Below, one piece after another: positions 35,143 to 44,566 of a stretch of 64,000 nucleotides of DNA. The notes below the pieces were generated by a model. The model ran no database searches and was not told the origin of the DNA. It was given only the letters and a program-made list of their open reading frames with translations. Position 1 is the stretch's first letter. Each line of letters begins with the position of its first letter. The position numbers and the translations under genes are program-made. This DNA comes from Candidatus Aminicenantes bacterium UBA6072 (GTDB lineage: Bacteria; Acidobacteriota; Aminicenantia; UBA2199), in the NCBI GenBank assembly GCA_002436105.1, contig DIXU01000006.1, positions 1 to 64,000 of the forward strand, written 5' to 3'.

Positions 35143-36279
35143 CTAGGCCTGGGGAAACTGCTTGCTGCTTTGATCGGGGCGACTTTTCCCGCCAAGTCGC
35201 TCAAACAACGTTTCGTATTGGTCCGTGATGATATCCCAAGTATATCTCTCGCGGATGCGCTCGGGAGCTCTCCGGGACATCCCTTCCCGGACTTCGGGAT
35301 GCTCGAGGATTTCCCGGATCCGGCGCGCGGCTGCGGCGGCATCCTTGTCAAAGAAAATGCCGTAGTCATCCAGGACCTCGCGATTGAATGGCGTATCCAG
35401 TGCCAGGACACAATTCCCGAAAGCCAACGCCTTGAGCAAGGTGGGATTGGTCCCGCCAAACTGGTGCCCGTGCAAATAGGCATAAGCGTTGCAGTGCAAC
35501 TCTCGGAGCAAATCCTGGTCGTCCACATGCCCCAGGAACTGGACACGGGGCTCCGCCATCTTCCGCAATAGGGCGACATGCGGGCTTTTATATGGCGTTC
35601 CCCCGGCAATGACATATTTCTTGGTCGTATTCGTCCGCAGGAATGCATCGATGAGCAGGTCCACATTGTTGTCGGGAACAAGGCGGCAGGCGGTGAAAAA
35701 GTATTCTCCCTTCGTCAAGCCGAACAGTTCGAGCAGCTCCGGCTTGGAGGACGCCAGGATGTTCGCGCCATAGGCGATCAGAGCGGAATCGGCTCCGAAC
35801 TCTTCCTGATAAATTTCCTTCATCCGCTCCGCATCGGTGATCAGCCTGTGAGTGGTGTATTTCGCGATCCGTGCGGCGGCATGAAAATACTTCTTTCCAG
35901 CTGGGCCCCATTTGGGGCGCAGCCATTCCAGGCCATCCACGTTCAGCGCCGTATGGATGCCGGCCAATTTCGTGATCAGGCAGAAGGGGCTATTGGCCAC
36001 ATTGACGAACAGCGCGGCATCCGCCCTGCGGAAGGCCAGGTGGAGGGCGGACAGGAGGGTGTGGGTGAACGTGCTGAGGCTCTTGGTCTGGATCGACGGC
36101 AGGTAGAGCATCTTCATCCCCAGGTACATAGCCGGCCTGTCCTTGAAGATGGAACGCCGGCAATATATCGTCACGTCATGACCGCGCTCGGCCAGTCTCC
36201 GCCCCACCTCTTCGGCGAAAGTCTCATAGCCGCTGTAGCCCGAGGGTATACCTCGCGTCCCCAGGATAGCTATCTTCAT
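35143..36279 (-). CDS. GT4 family glycosyltransferase (DUF1972-type N-terminus)
   Basis: This 378-residue glycosyltransferase opens with KIAILGTRGIPSGYSGYETF, the DUF1972 signature of rhamnosyl/galactosyl-transferase-like enzymes. It has a GT-B fold with the donor site YLHGHQFGGTNP (about 285-296) followed by LALDTPFNREVL. ATG 36279 has an AAAGGAG site; the longer frame is not used. It adds a sugar in the repeat unit of the polysaccharide. Its paralogue at 34505 is broken. Confidence 0.92.
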   Translation of the reverse strand: MKIAILGTRGIPSGYSGYETFAEEVGRRLAERGHDVTIYCRRSIFKDRPAMYLGMKMLYLPSIQTKSLSTFTHTLLSALHLAFRRADAALFVNVANSPFCLITKLAGIHTALNVDGLEWLRPKWGPAGKKYFHAAARIAKYTTHRLITDAERMKEIYQEEFGADSALIAYGANILASSKPELLELFGLTKGEYFFTACRLVPDNNVDLLIDAFLRTNTTKKYVIAGGTPYKSPHVALLRKMAEPRVQFLGHVDDQDLLRELHCNAYAYLHGHQFGGTNPTLLKALAFGNCVLALDTPFNREVLDDYGIFFDKDAAAAARRIREILEHPEVREGMSRRAPERIRERYTWDIITDQYETLFERLGGKSRPDQSSKQFPQA

Positions 36280-36436
36280 CCTATCTCCTTTGCATCCCCT
36301 TAAACCGTGTTCAACTGCCTCTTGGGAACCGTCCCTGCCGGACACTGCCTGACGCACAAGCCCGGATGTCCACTGCGGGAAAGCAACAAGCGGGACCGCT
36401 GCCGGTCTTCATGTTCACTTCACGACCATGCGATGC

Positions 36437-37546
36437 TCATTGAGAAAGCATGTCATGGAATACGCCAAGAAGCGTTTCGGCGCTTTGTTTCCAAGTGAAG
36501 GATCGAGACCGCTCCAGCCCCAACGCGCTCTTTTCCTCCCGCAAGTGCGGATCAGACATCAGGGTGTCGATGGCGCGGGCGATCCCGGCCGGTTGATCGG
36601 GATCAACGTACGTCCCCGCCGGGCCGCAGACTTCGGGAAGCGAGTCGCAAGCGGAAACGACCACCGGCACGCCGCTGGCCATGGCCTCCAGGGGGGGCAG
36701 GCCGAATCCTTCCGCAAATGACAAATAGCAAAACACCGCCGCCAAGGCATACAAGCCGGGCAAATCCGCATCCGGGATCCGCCCCAGAAGCATGACGCGC
36801 TCCCCGAGGCCCAACTCCTCGATCTTCCCCTTCAGATCGAACATTTTCCAGTCGACATCGCCGGCAAGAACCAGCCGGATATCATTGTTTTTCAGGGCGC
36901 GAAAGGCTTCCAGCAAGTGCAAGATGTTCTTTCGCTCATTCAGGCGCCCGACATAGAGCAGGAAGCGGTCAGGGAGCCCGTAGTGTGCCTTGACCTCCAG
37001 GAGCTTCCTCGGATCGTGCTGGGCGGCGGGCGCGTACGCCTCATCGACTCCCAGGGCCACGGGCACGATCTTTTCCGCTGGAGCGAAGCCGAGGCGCGCC
37101 ATACGCTCCTTTTCGCTTCGCGACAGGGTGCAGATCCTGTCGGCACGGCGGCTCAAGAGGCGCAGCGGACAGAAATACAATCGCTCCCTCCAGGTGAAAT
37201 ACCCGGGAAATTCGAGAAAGATCACATCGTTGATCCAGACGATTTTTTTAAAATGCCCGGCCGGCGGCGAAAAATAAAAACTCAGGCATGCGTCCAGCTT
37301 CAGCTTCCTGGCCCGCCAAGGAAGAAAAAGACAATTGTACAGGAGTCCGTTGGTCCCGGGAAGGTACAGCAGGTTGACTGCCCGGCCAGGAAACGGGAAG
37401 GACAGATCGCCATCGCGCCGGGAAAGAAAGACGAAGTAATCATGCTCGGGGTGATGCAGGATCATTTCCTTCAGAAGATTGCGGACCACGACCCGACCGC
37501 TGGGATTGCCCCTGAAAAACCAGCGGCCGTCGATGCCGATGCGCAT
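36437..37546 (-). CDS. GT4 family glycosyltransferase
   Basis: This 369-residue GT-B enzyme starts MRIGIDGRWF with the Gly-rich acceptor-side loop (SGRVVVRNLL). It has YVGRLNERKNILHLLEAF (about 195-212) and the donor motif SFAEGFGLPPLEAMASGVPVV-like (E..G..P.E), typical of mannosyl/rhamnosyl-type family 4 enzymes. The ATG overlaps the GT2 stop by one base. About 157 bases separate it from the next gene. The sugar is unknown. Confidence 0.92.
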   Translation of the reverse strand: MRIGIDGRWFFRGNPSGRVVVRNLLKEMILHHPEHDYFVFLSRRDGDLSFPFPGRAVNLLYLPGTNGLLYNCLFLPWRARKLKLDACLSFYFSPPAGHFKKIVWINDVIFLEFPGYFTWRERLYFCPLRLLSRRADRICTLSRSEKERMARLGFAPAEKIVPVALGVDEAYAPAAQHDPRKLLEVKAHYGLPDRFLLYVGRLNERKNILHLLEAFRALKNNDIRLVLAGDVDWKMFDLKGKIEELGLGERVMLLGRIPDADLPGLYALAAVFCYLSFAEGFGLPPLEAMASGVPVVVSACDSLPEVCGPAGTYVDPDQPAGIARAIDTLMSDPHLREEKSALGLERSRSFTWKQSAETLLGVFHDMLSQ

Positions 37547-38382
37547 CAGCCGTTCCTCCAGCGGAAAGTGGCCTTGCGCGGGGCAAAATGCAAGCGCTGC
37601 CCGGGGCCGTTGACCGCGTACATGTCGTATTCCAGCCTCCCCTGGCGATAGTTCCCGCGCCAGGCCTTTTCCAGCAGGCGCGCGCCGTTGACCAGGAAGC
37701 GGCCTGCCCGCAGCCAGGCGGGCATGCGCGGGCAGTATTCCCGCCGCGCCGCGGCCAGGGCTGCCTTTCCCCGGCTGGCGTTGGCGCCGCTGTCGATGAA
37801 AACGGACAGGTAGCGCCGCGCGTGCCGGGCGACATAGCCCGCGCGCAGCACGCGCAGCAGCCATTCGGCGTCGCCGGCGACGCGCAGCCGCGGATCGAAC
37901 CAAAAGCCGTCATCGATGATGCGCCGGCGGAGGAACATGGTGCAGGTGAAGGTATAGAGAAAGGATGCGTATATGTACAGGGGCTTCGGCGCGAAGGACT
38001 TGCGATAGGCGACGAGGGAACCATCGGGCTTCGTGACCAGGAAATCGCCGAACAGGATGTCCGTGCCGGGATTTTTCGCGAAGAACTCCCTCACGAAGGC
38101 CAGGGTGCCCGGCAGGTATTGCTCATCGCAGTTCAGGTAGGCCAGCAGTTCGCCGCCCGCCAGGAGCAGGCCCTTGTTGACGGCATCGTACATGCCGCGG
38201 TCCTTCTCGCTCACCCAGCCGATCCCCGTCTGCGCCGCCAGCCAGCCCGCCGTGCCGTCGCGCGAGCCACCGTCGATGACGATGTGCTCCGCCCGGACAC
38301 CCTCCTGGTCGGAGACGGACGCGGCGCAGCATTTCAGAAAGGGCAGCATGTCCAGGCTGGGGGTGATGATCGATATCTCCAT
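37546..38382 (-). CDS. GT2 family glycosyltransferase
   Basis: This protein of about 278 residues has a GT-A fold: SIITPS at the start, VIDGGSRDGT (about 33-42) and a LNCDEQYLPGTL segment that takes the place of the DXD metal site. The conserved AGDAEWLLR (ED-like catalytic region) lies near 170. The start at ATG 38382 fits the family; GTG 38439 would add 19 residues and has a weak GGCCGGA site. It is co-transcribed with the GDP-fucose synthase-like gene. Confidence 0.88.
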   Translation of the reverse strand: MEISIITPSLDMLPFLKCCAASVSDQEGVRAEHIVIDGGSRDGTAGWLAAQTGIGWVSEKDRGMYDAVNKGLLLAGGELLAYLNCDEQYLPGTLAFVREFFAKNPGTDILFGDFLVTKPDGSLVAYRKSFAPKPLYIYASFLYTFTCTMFLRRRIIDDGFWFDPRLRVAGDAEWLLRVLRAGYVARHARRYLSVFIDSGANASRGKAALAAARREYCPRMPAWLRAGRFLVNGARLLEKAWRGNYRQGRLEYDMYAVNGPGQRLHFAPRKATFRWRNG

Positions 38383-38454
38383 GCCTGCCGTTCGCATCCC
38401 CGGGCGCGACAAGGATGGCTTTTCGATTTCCCGGCTCACTCCGGCCGCCCTTTT

Positions 38455-39402
38455 TTATGAACGCTTGCGGGCGTCGCGATACCACTCGATGGTGCGCCGC
38501 AGGCCTTCGGCGAATGACGTCCGGGCCTGGAAGCCGAACTCGCTGCGCGCACGCGACGTGTCGAGCATCCGCCGCGGCTGGCCGTCGGGCCTGGCGGTAT
38601 CCCAGACGATCCTCCCCGAGAAGCCGCAGAGGGCGGCAATGCGCTCGGCCAGCTCGCGGATGGTGATCTCGAAGCCGGCGCCAAGGTTGACCGGATCGGG
38701 CTTATCGTAACGCTCGGCGGCCAGCGCGATCCCCTCGGCGGCGTCCTCGACGTACAGGAATTCGCGAGAGGCGTTGCCGGTCCCCCAGACCCGGATCTCG
38801 TCTTCGCCCGCGTCGATGGCGTCCATGCACTTCTTGACGAGGGCGGGGATGACATGGGAGCTTTGGGGTGAAAAATTGTCCCCGGGGCCGTACAGGTTCA
38901 CGGGCATGAGAAAAATGGAGTTGAACCCATATTGCTGGCGGTAGGCTTGCGACTGCACCAGGAGCATTTTCTTGGCCAGTCCATAGGGGGCATTCGTCTC
39001 TTCCGGGTAGCCGTTCCAGAGGTCATCCTCGCGGAAAGGCACCGGCGTGAATTTGGGGTAGCAGCAAATGGTGCCCAGGGCCACGAATTTCTCCACCCTG
39101 CGCAAGCAGGCCTGGTGCAGCAGCTGGATGCCCATGATGGCATTGTCATAAAAAAAGCGGCCCGGGTTCTCGCTGTTGGCCCCGATTCCGCCCACGACGG
39201 CCGCCAGGTGGATGACGATCTCCGGTTGCTGCTCGGCGAACAGCTTGTCGACTCCGGACGGGGTGCGCAGGTCGTACTCCGGCAGATCGGCCGCCGTGAC
39301 CCGTGCGCAGCCGCGCTTCTGCCGAAGGTTATCGATCAGGAAGGTCCCCAGGAATCCCTTGCCTCCCGTCACGGAAATGCGCTTGTCCTTCAATGCGATC
39401 AT
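38455..39402 (-). CDS. GDP-L-fucose synthase-like NDP-sugar epimerase/reductase
   Basis: This 315-residue extended short-chain dehydrogenase has the NADP-binding GGKGFLG loop (about 13-19), HLAAVVGGIGAN and GTICCYPK (the active-site Ser/Cys segment, here T-I-C-C), followed by YGLAKK (Tyr-x3-Lys) and the MPVNLYGPGDNF substrate motif. This set is diagnostic for fcl/WcaG-type enzymes, which make GDP-L-fucose or a related sugar. ATG 39402 is chosen because the GGGAGGA site is closest to it and the fold begins there. It is the first gene of the polysaccharide operon. Confidence 0.88.
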   Translation of the reverse strand: MIALKDKRISVTGGKGFLGTFLIDNLRQKRGCARVTAADLPEYDLRTPSGVDKLFAEQQPEIVIHLAAVVGGIGANSENPGRFFYDNAIMGIQLLHQACLRRVEKFVALGTICCYPKFTPVPFREDDLWNGYPEETNAPYGLAKKMLLVQSQAYRQQYGFNSIFLMPVNLYGPGDNFSPQSSHVIPALVKKCMDAIDAGEDEIRVWGTGNASREFLYVEDAAEGIALAAERYDKPDPVNLGAGFEITIRELAERIAALCGFSGRIVWDTARPDGQPRRMLDTSRARSEFGFQARTSFAEGLRRTIEWYRDARKRS

Positions 39403-39885
39403 CATTCCTCCCTCGGCGAATATCCAGTCGCCATTTCCGGTTACCGCTCCCCTTCCAGGTCCGCGGCTCCGCATCGCCACGAGGCCCCGCCGATCCGGCC
39501 GCGACAGTGTCGGTGCGATCGCCGGCAGGGCGCAACGCCCTTCGTTAGCGGCGCAATCGATTTTCATATCATAATTCCGCGCTTTTTTCAATTCCGGCGC
39601 TGCGTTTCGCGGCCGTCCCCCCCCCCGACCAGCGATCCGGGATCGCCCTGGATCACCGAAGCCGAAATGACTGCCGCCTGGGGATGGCCTCGAGCGGGGC
39701 GGATTGCCCGGACCGGTTCCGATTGGCACAGCCGTTGCTTCCGGTCACCTGGCGGTCCAGGTGGAAGCGGATCGCCCGGATGCTCCCCGGCTCAGAAAAA
39801 AAAACGCGCCGGAAACGGGAAGCGGGAAAACCAAACAGCGGATATTTCGTATAAGACGTTTCATCCATGAAAAGGAGATGCGGTC
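39403..39885. other. Divergent intergenic region between polysaccharide operon and pepF
   Basis: This 483-base spacer holds the possible minus-strand promoter at 39563-39591 and, at its right end, the leader of the plus-strand peptidase gene with an AAAAGGAG site (39869-39876). A run of ten cytosines occurs at about 39618. No other gene or repeat is seen. Confidence 0.6.
39563..39591 (-). promoter_or_regulatory. Possible promoter of the polysaccharide operon
   Basis: On the minus strand, TTGAAA (39591-39586) and TATGAA (39568-39563) are separated by 17 bases. This would leave a leader of about 150 bases before ATG 39402. The evidence is moderate. Confidence 0.4.
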
Positions 39886-41811
39886 ATGAGAAACGAAACG
39901 ATTGTCATCCTCTGGTCCCTTTTCGCCGTGCTGCTTTCGCCGGCTGCTGCGGCGGCGGACGATGACGTGAAGAAAATCCCCGATTTTTCCCTGATGGAGC
40001 GAAGCCAGGTCCCCGTGGAGCACACCTGGAAGATCGAGGACCTTTATGCCGCCCAGTCCGACTGGCTGGCCGAAAAGGAGGCCGTGATCGGGGACATCGC
40101 CCGCATCGACGAAGCGGCCGAAGGCTGGACGAAGACCCCCGCCGCCATGAAGGCGCTGCTCGACCTGGTCAGCGGCATCGAGCTGCGGGGAACGAGGCTG
40201 TACTCCTACGCCAGCCACCAGTCCAACACCGACATGGGCAACACCCGCTTCCAGGCCATGCTCGGGGAGATCCGCGCCGGCTTCGTGCAGATGAGCTCCA
40301 AGCTTTCCTTCATGCAGCCCGACATCCTGGCACTGGGGGCGGAGACGTTCGCCGCCTACCTGCGCGCCGAGCCCGGGCTGGCCCCCTACCGCTTCGGCAT
40401 CGAGCGCATCCTGCGCGAGAAGGAGCACGTGCTGCCCAACGAACAGCAGCGCATCGCCTCGCTCACCGGCCTGTTCACCGGCGTCCCGGCCGACGCCTCG
40501 GGCATGCTGAACAACGTGGAGGCTCCGCGCGCCGAGATCACCCTCAGCGACGGGAAAACGCTTCTCCTCGACCAGGCGGCCTACCAGCGACTGCGCGCCT
40601 CCAGGAACCCCGCCGACCGCACCCTGGTCATGAAATCCTTCTGGGAGAACCAGAAGAAATTCGAGAACACCTACGCCATCCTGCAGGACGGCGCCGTCAA
40701 GGCGCATTGGTTCAACGCCCAGATCCGCAGGCATCCCGACTGCCTGGCGGCGCGCCTCTTTTCCGAGGACATCTCGCCCGAGGTCTACCAGCAGCTGATC
40801 CGCCAGGTGCATGCCTTCCTGCCTTCGCTGCAGCGCTACCTGGCCCTCAAGCGGAAGATGCTCGGCCTTCCGGAATTCCGCTACGAGGACATCTACGCCT
40901 CGGCGGTGCCGGCGGTGGACAAGACCTTCACCTTCGCCGAGGCGCGCCGGGCCATCGAGGCGGCGCTGAAACCGCTGGGCCCGGAATACGCCGCCGCCCT
41001 GCGCCGCGCCTTCGACGAACGCTGGATGGACATCTACCCCAACAAGGGCAAGGAGAGCGGCGCCTACTCGGGCGGAGTCTACGGCGTCCACCCCTACATC
41101 AAGCTCAACTACAACGGCGATTACGACGCCGTCTCCACAACCGCCCACGAGCTCGGCCACGCCATGCACTCCTACTTCTCCGACAAGACCCAGCCCTTCC
41201 CCACTTCCGACTACACGACCTTCGTGGCCGAGATCGCCTCGACCTTTAACGAGCACATGCTGATGCACCACCTGCTGAAGAGCGAGAAGGACGACCTCTT
41301 CAAGCTGTATATCCTGGACAGCTACCTGGACGGCTTCCGCGGCACCCTGTTCCGCCAGACCCTGTTCGCCGAGTTCGAGCTGGCCATGCACCGGCGCGCG
41401 GAGCAGGGCCGGTCCCTGACCGCCGACTGGCTCAACGACGCCTACCTGGAGCTGACCCGGAAGTATTACGGCCACGAAAAGGGAGTCTGCCGCGTCGACG
41501 ACTACATCCAGTCGGAATGGAGCGGCATCCCCCACTTCTTCATGAACTACTACGTGTTCCAGTACAGCACCGGCATCATCGCCTCGCTGGCGCTCAGCGA
41601 CAGCGTGGGCCGGGGCGATCGCAGCGCGCGCGACGGCTACCTCGAGGTGCTGAAGGCGGGCGGCAGCGACTACCCGCTGAACATCCTGAAGAAGGCCGGC
41701 GTGGACATGGCCCGGCCCGAGCCCTACGTCGCGGCCCTTAAGCGCTTCGACAGCCTGGTCGGCGAGATGGAAAAGATCTTCACCCGGCTGAAGAAGCAGA
41801 AAAAATTCTGA
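39886..41811 (+). CDS. pepF: Secreted oligoendopeptidase F (M3B family)
   Basis: This 641-residue metallopeptidase has a signal peptide (about 1-23). Zinc motif HELGHAMHS has histidines at 421 and 425, with the third ligand in the following FVAEIASTFNE segment, and GIPHFFMNYYVFQYSTG forms part of the substrate cleft. Length and motifs fit PepF, but an extracytoplasmic location is unusual for the cytoplasmic family standard. It cleaves short peptides. It stands alone, with a strong terminator-like structure downstream. Confidence 0.94.
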   Translation: MRNETIVILWSLFAVLLSPAAAAADDDVKKIPDFSLMERSQVPVEHTWKIEDLYAAQSDWLAEKEAVIGDIARIDEAAEGWTKTPAAMKALLDLVSGIELRGTRLYSYASHQSNTDMGNTRFQAMLGEIRAGFVQMSSKLSFMQPDILALGAETFAAYLRAEPGLAPYRFGIERILREKEHVLPNEQQRIASLTGLFTGVPADASGMLNNVEAPRAEITLSDGKTLLLDQAAYQRLRASRNPADRTLVMKSFWENQKKFENTYAILQDGAVKAHWFNAQIRRHPDCLAARLFSEDISPEVYQQLIRQVHAFLPSLQRYLALKRKMLGLPEFRYEDIYASAVPAVDKTFTFAEARRAIEAALKPLGPEYAAALRRAFDERWMDIYPNKGKESGAYSGGVYGVHPYIKLNYNGDYDAVSTTAHELGHAMHSYFSDKTQPFPTSDYTTFVAEIASTFNEHMLMHHLLKSEKDDLFKLYILDSYLDGFRGTLFRQTLFAEFELAMHRRAEQGRSLTADWLNDAYLELTRKYYGHEKGVCRVDDYIQSEWSGIPHFFMNYYVFQYSTGIIASLALSDSVGRGDRSARDGYLEVLKAGGSDYPLNILKKAGVDMARPEPYVAALKRFDSLVGEMEKIFTRLKKQKKF

Positions 41812-41825
41812 TCCCTCCCCCCTAA

Positions 41826-41959
41826 GGCGGCGGGGAGGAGTCCTTCGGGACAAATCCCCGCCGCCGTTCATGGTCAGTCAGCGCTGGAAACCGAAACGCG
41901 GGGATGTCCCGCACCAACATCCCTCCTCAGCCCGCAGAACCATCCCCGCCGCCGTTTTT
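41826..41959 (+). terminator. Terminator-like hairpin with a second, T-tailed 3' arm
   Basis: GGCGGCGGGGA (41826-41836) pairs perfectly with 41855-41865, around an inner stem with a UUCG loop (41840-41851). The same 3' arm recurs at 41943-41953, followed by GTTTTT. The 5' arm can therefore pair with either copy. The region lies after pepF and before a DUF5916 gene and probably ends transcription. Confidence 0.6.
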
Positions 41960-42119
41960 ATGAACGCACTCTCGCTTTTTCTCCAGCCCGCTCAAACTTC
42001 AGGCCTAAAATGAAAAATCGAACCCAAGTCTGAATGCATTACGTGTTTTTGCAGCGTATTCAAGGTGTAACTTCAACCCCGGTTCGCACGTTATAGGGGT
42101 GGAAGATGTCGGAGGAAAC

Positions 42120-44330
42120 ATGAAAAAGGCGTTTTTTTGGATCATCCTGATCATGCTGCTGGCCGGGTCGGCCGACGCGGCCAACGGCCATGTCCGGCAG
42201 GATATCCGTCCGCTGGAACTGGTGAAGACCGCGACGCCGCCGGTGCTGGACGGCTCGCTGGAAGACGAGGCCTGGCGCGACGCGGTCGTCGTCGACGACG
42301 TCTGGATCACCTACAACCCGGTCAACGGCGAAGAACTGCCGCAGCGCACCCGCGCCTACGTCACCTACGACGAGAACAACCTCTATTTCGCGTTCCACTG
42401 CCTGGACAGCCAGCCCGAGCTGATCAAGACCTCGCTGACCAGGCGCGACGGCATCTTCAATGACGACTGGGTCGGTCTCTCCATCGACACCGTGGGCGGC
42501 AAAAAATACGGCTACGAATTCTTCGTCAACCCCAGCGGCGCCCAGGGCGACATCTTCCGCACCGGCGACAGGGAGGATTCCTCGAGCGACTGGGTGTGGC
42601 ACAGCGCCGGCAAGGTCGTCAGCGACGGCTACATCGTCGAGATCAGCCAGCCGCTGAAAAGCATCCGCTTCGCCAGCGGCCGGGACGTGCGCATGGGCCT
42701 GCTCTTCTGGCGCCGCATCAGCCGCCTGGGCATGAGCGGCTCCTGGCCGCACCTCAGGCCCGGGCAGGGCATCGGCAACTGCCAGGCCGAAGTGCGCATC
42801 CCCGAGCTGGCCAGGCCGCTGGTCCTGGAGGCCCTGCCCTCCTTCACCTTCAGTTCGGGCTGGGACCGGCAGTCGCCAAGCTCCTGGTCGGGGGCCGACC
42901 AGGTCCGCGACCTGGGCTTCGCCCTCAAGTACGGCATCACCTCGTCGATCGTGGCCGAGGCCACCGTCAACCCCGACTTCAGCCAGGTGGAGAGCGACGC
43001 CCTGCAGGTGACGGTCAACCAGCGCTTTCCGGTGTTCTATTCGGAGAAACGCCCCTTCTTCATGGAGGCGGGCAACCTGTTCGACCTGGCCGCCGTGGGC
43101 GACGGGCTGGGGCAGATGTCCACCCCGGTGCACACGCGCCTGATCGCCGACCCGCAATGGGGAGTGCGCCTCACCGGCGAGCAGGGGCGGGGCTCGTTCG
43201 CCCTGCTGGCCGCGGCCGACCGCGCCCCGGGCAATCCCTGGAGCGACGGCGAGAACCCCGACCTGGGGCGCAAGGCGACCTTCTGGATCGGCCGCGGCAA
43301 GCTGGGGCTGGGCCAGGACAATTTTGTCGGCCTGCTCTACAGCGGCCGCGAATACGGCGGCGAGTACAACCGCGCCCTGGCCGCCGACTTTTCGCTGCGC
43401 ATCGGCAGGCACCACCAGCTGCTGGGGCACTATATCCAGTCCTTCTCCGGCCAGCCCGGCAGCGGCAATACTCAGGGCGGCTACCTGACCGCCGAGTACG
43501 CCTTCGCCAGGGGGAACACCTTCGCCCTGGCCATGGTGGAGGACGTCGCCCCCGGCTTCCGGATGGACACCGCCTATTACCAGCGCAGCGGCATCGCCAC
43601 CGCCAAGTTCTACCTGGAGCAGCGTTTCGTCCCCGACAAGAAAGGAATCCCCTGGCTGCTGGGCGTCACGCCGGTGGTGTACGCCGCATACATCCACGAC
43701 AAGGTTTCGGGAATGAACGACACGGAGCTGTTTCTAGAAGCCCACGTCAACGTCATCCTCAAGGGGGAGCTCACCGGCTACTACTACATGGGGCAGGAGT
43801 GCTGGGCCGGCCGCGCCTTTCAGCGCTCCACGGCCCAGTTGAGCGTCAACCTGCAGCCGTTCAAATGGCTGAACCTTCATTCATGCTACGGCTTCGGCAA
43901 CGCCATCTACTACGACCCGGTTGACCCGTTCCTGGGCCAGCGCCGCAACCTGCACATGAGCTTCACCCTGCAGCCCACCAAGAACCTGAACCTCTTCGCC
44001 GAGCACACCATCAGCCGCTTCCGCCGGCTGGATACCGGCGCCAGGGTCTACGACCAGGGGATCTGGCGCGGCCGCCTGACCTACCAGTTCAACCCGAAGC
44101 TCTTCGTCCGCGGCCTGGTGCAGTACGACAGCTTCTACAGGCGCGCGCTGGGCGATTTCCTGGCCGCCTTCACCTACGTTCCGGGCACAGTGCTCTACCT
44201 GGGCTACGGCTCGCTCAACGAGAGCCGCTCCTGGATTGACGGCGGCTGGCAGCGCGGCGTCACCGGCGACCGCTTCTTCCAGACCCGCCAGAGCCTGTTT
44301 TTCAAGGTGAGCTACCGCTACCAGTTCTGA
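42120..44330 (+). CDS. DUF5916 outer-membrane protein with N-terminal CBM9-like domain (1)
   Basis: This 736-residue protein has a signal peptide (about 1-20). A carbohydrate-binding family 9-like domain (about 35-215) opens with PPVLDGSLEDEAWRDA and includes AYVTYDENNLYFAFHC. A DUF5916 membrane beta-barrel follows to the end. Its YSEKRPFFMEAGNLF segment is characteristic of the family. The GGAGG at 42111 supports ATG 42120. These proteins are common in Acidobacteriota and Bacteroidota, with unknown function. A paralogue is at 57929. Confidence 0.87.
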   Translation: MKKAFFWIILIMLLAGSADAANGHVRQDIRPLELVKTATPPVLDGSLEDEAWRDAVVVDDVWITYNPVNGEELPQRTRAYVTYDENNLYFAFHCLDSQPELIKTSLTRRDGIFNDDWVGLSIDTVGGKKYGYEFFVNPSGAQGDIFRTGDREDSSSDWVWHSAGKVVSDGYIVEISQPLKSIRFASGRDVRMGLLFWRRISRLGMSGSWPHLRPGQGIGNCQAEVRIPELARPLVLEALPSFTFSSGWDRQSPSSWSGADQVRDLGFALKYGITSSIVAEATVNPDFSQVESDALQVTVNQRFPVFYSEKRPFFMEAGNLFDLAAVGDGLGQMSTPVHTRLIADPQWGVRLTGEQGRGSFALLAAADRAPGNPWSDGENPDLGRKATFWIGRGKLGLGQDNFVGLLYSGREYGGEYNRALAADFSLRIGRHHQLLGHYIQSFSGQPGSGNTQGGYLTAEYAFARGNTFALAMVEDVAPGFRMDTAYYQRSGIATAKFYLEQRFVPDKKGIPWLLGVTPVVYAAYIHDKVSGMNDTELFLEAHVNVILKGELTGYYYMGQECWAGRAFQRSTAQLSVNLQPFKWLNLHSCYGFGNAIYYDPVDPFLGQRRNLHMSFTLQPTKNLNLFAEHTISRFRRLDTGARVYDQGIWRGRLTYQFNPKLFVRGLVQYDSFYRRALGDFLAAFTYVPGTVLYLGYGSLNESRSWIDGGWQRGVTGDRFFQTRQSLFFKVSYRYQF

Positions 44331-44367
44331 GGGATAACCATTGCGCCGATATCGCGTATCATCGTCA

Positions 44368-44469
44368 GGGCATGGCGGCATGGAGTTCCGTCATGCCCGG
44401 GTTCTGATCGCAGTCATCTGTCGGTCCCCTCTCCATAGATCCGCCGGGGACGGCCTTCGGGCCGTCCCC
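44368..44469 (+). terminator. Two strong hairpins after the DUF5916 gene
   Basis: The first hairpin has arms GGGCATG (44368-44374) and CATGCCC (44392-44398). The second is a perfect ten-base stem GGGGACGGCC (44446-44455) with a UUCG loop and GGCCGTCCCC (44460-44469). There is no long T-run, so this may be a Rho-type or RNA-stability structure. Confidence 0.5.
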
Positions 44470-44566
44470 GCATTCCACCTTTAGGCCGCGGTGGTCACGC
44501 ACAACTTTTTCCCGGAGCCGGGCGTATATCTCCTGGCGATTGACGACTGAATACAAGGAGAAGCAA

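Noticed and set aside
42060..43697. 545-codon minus-strand frame
   Set aside because: It is a shadow of the DUF5916 gene with His/Val/Gln-rich low-quality sequence.
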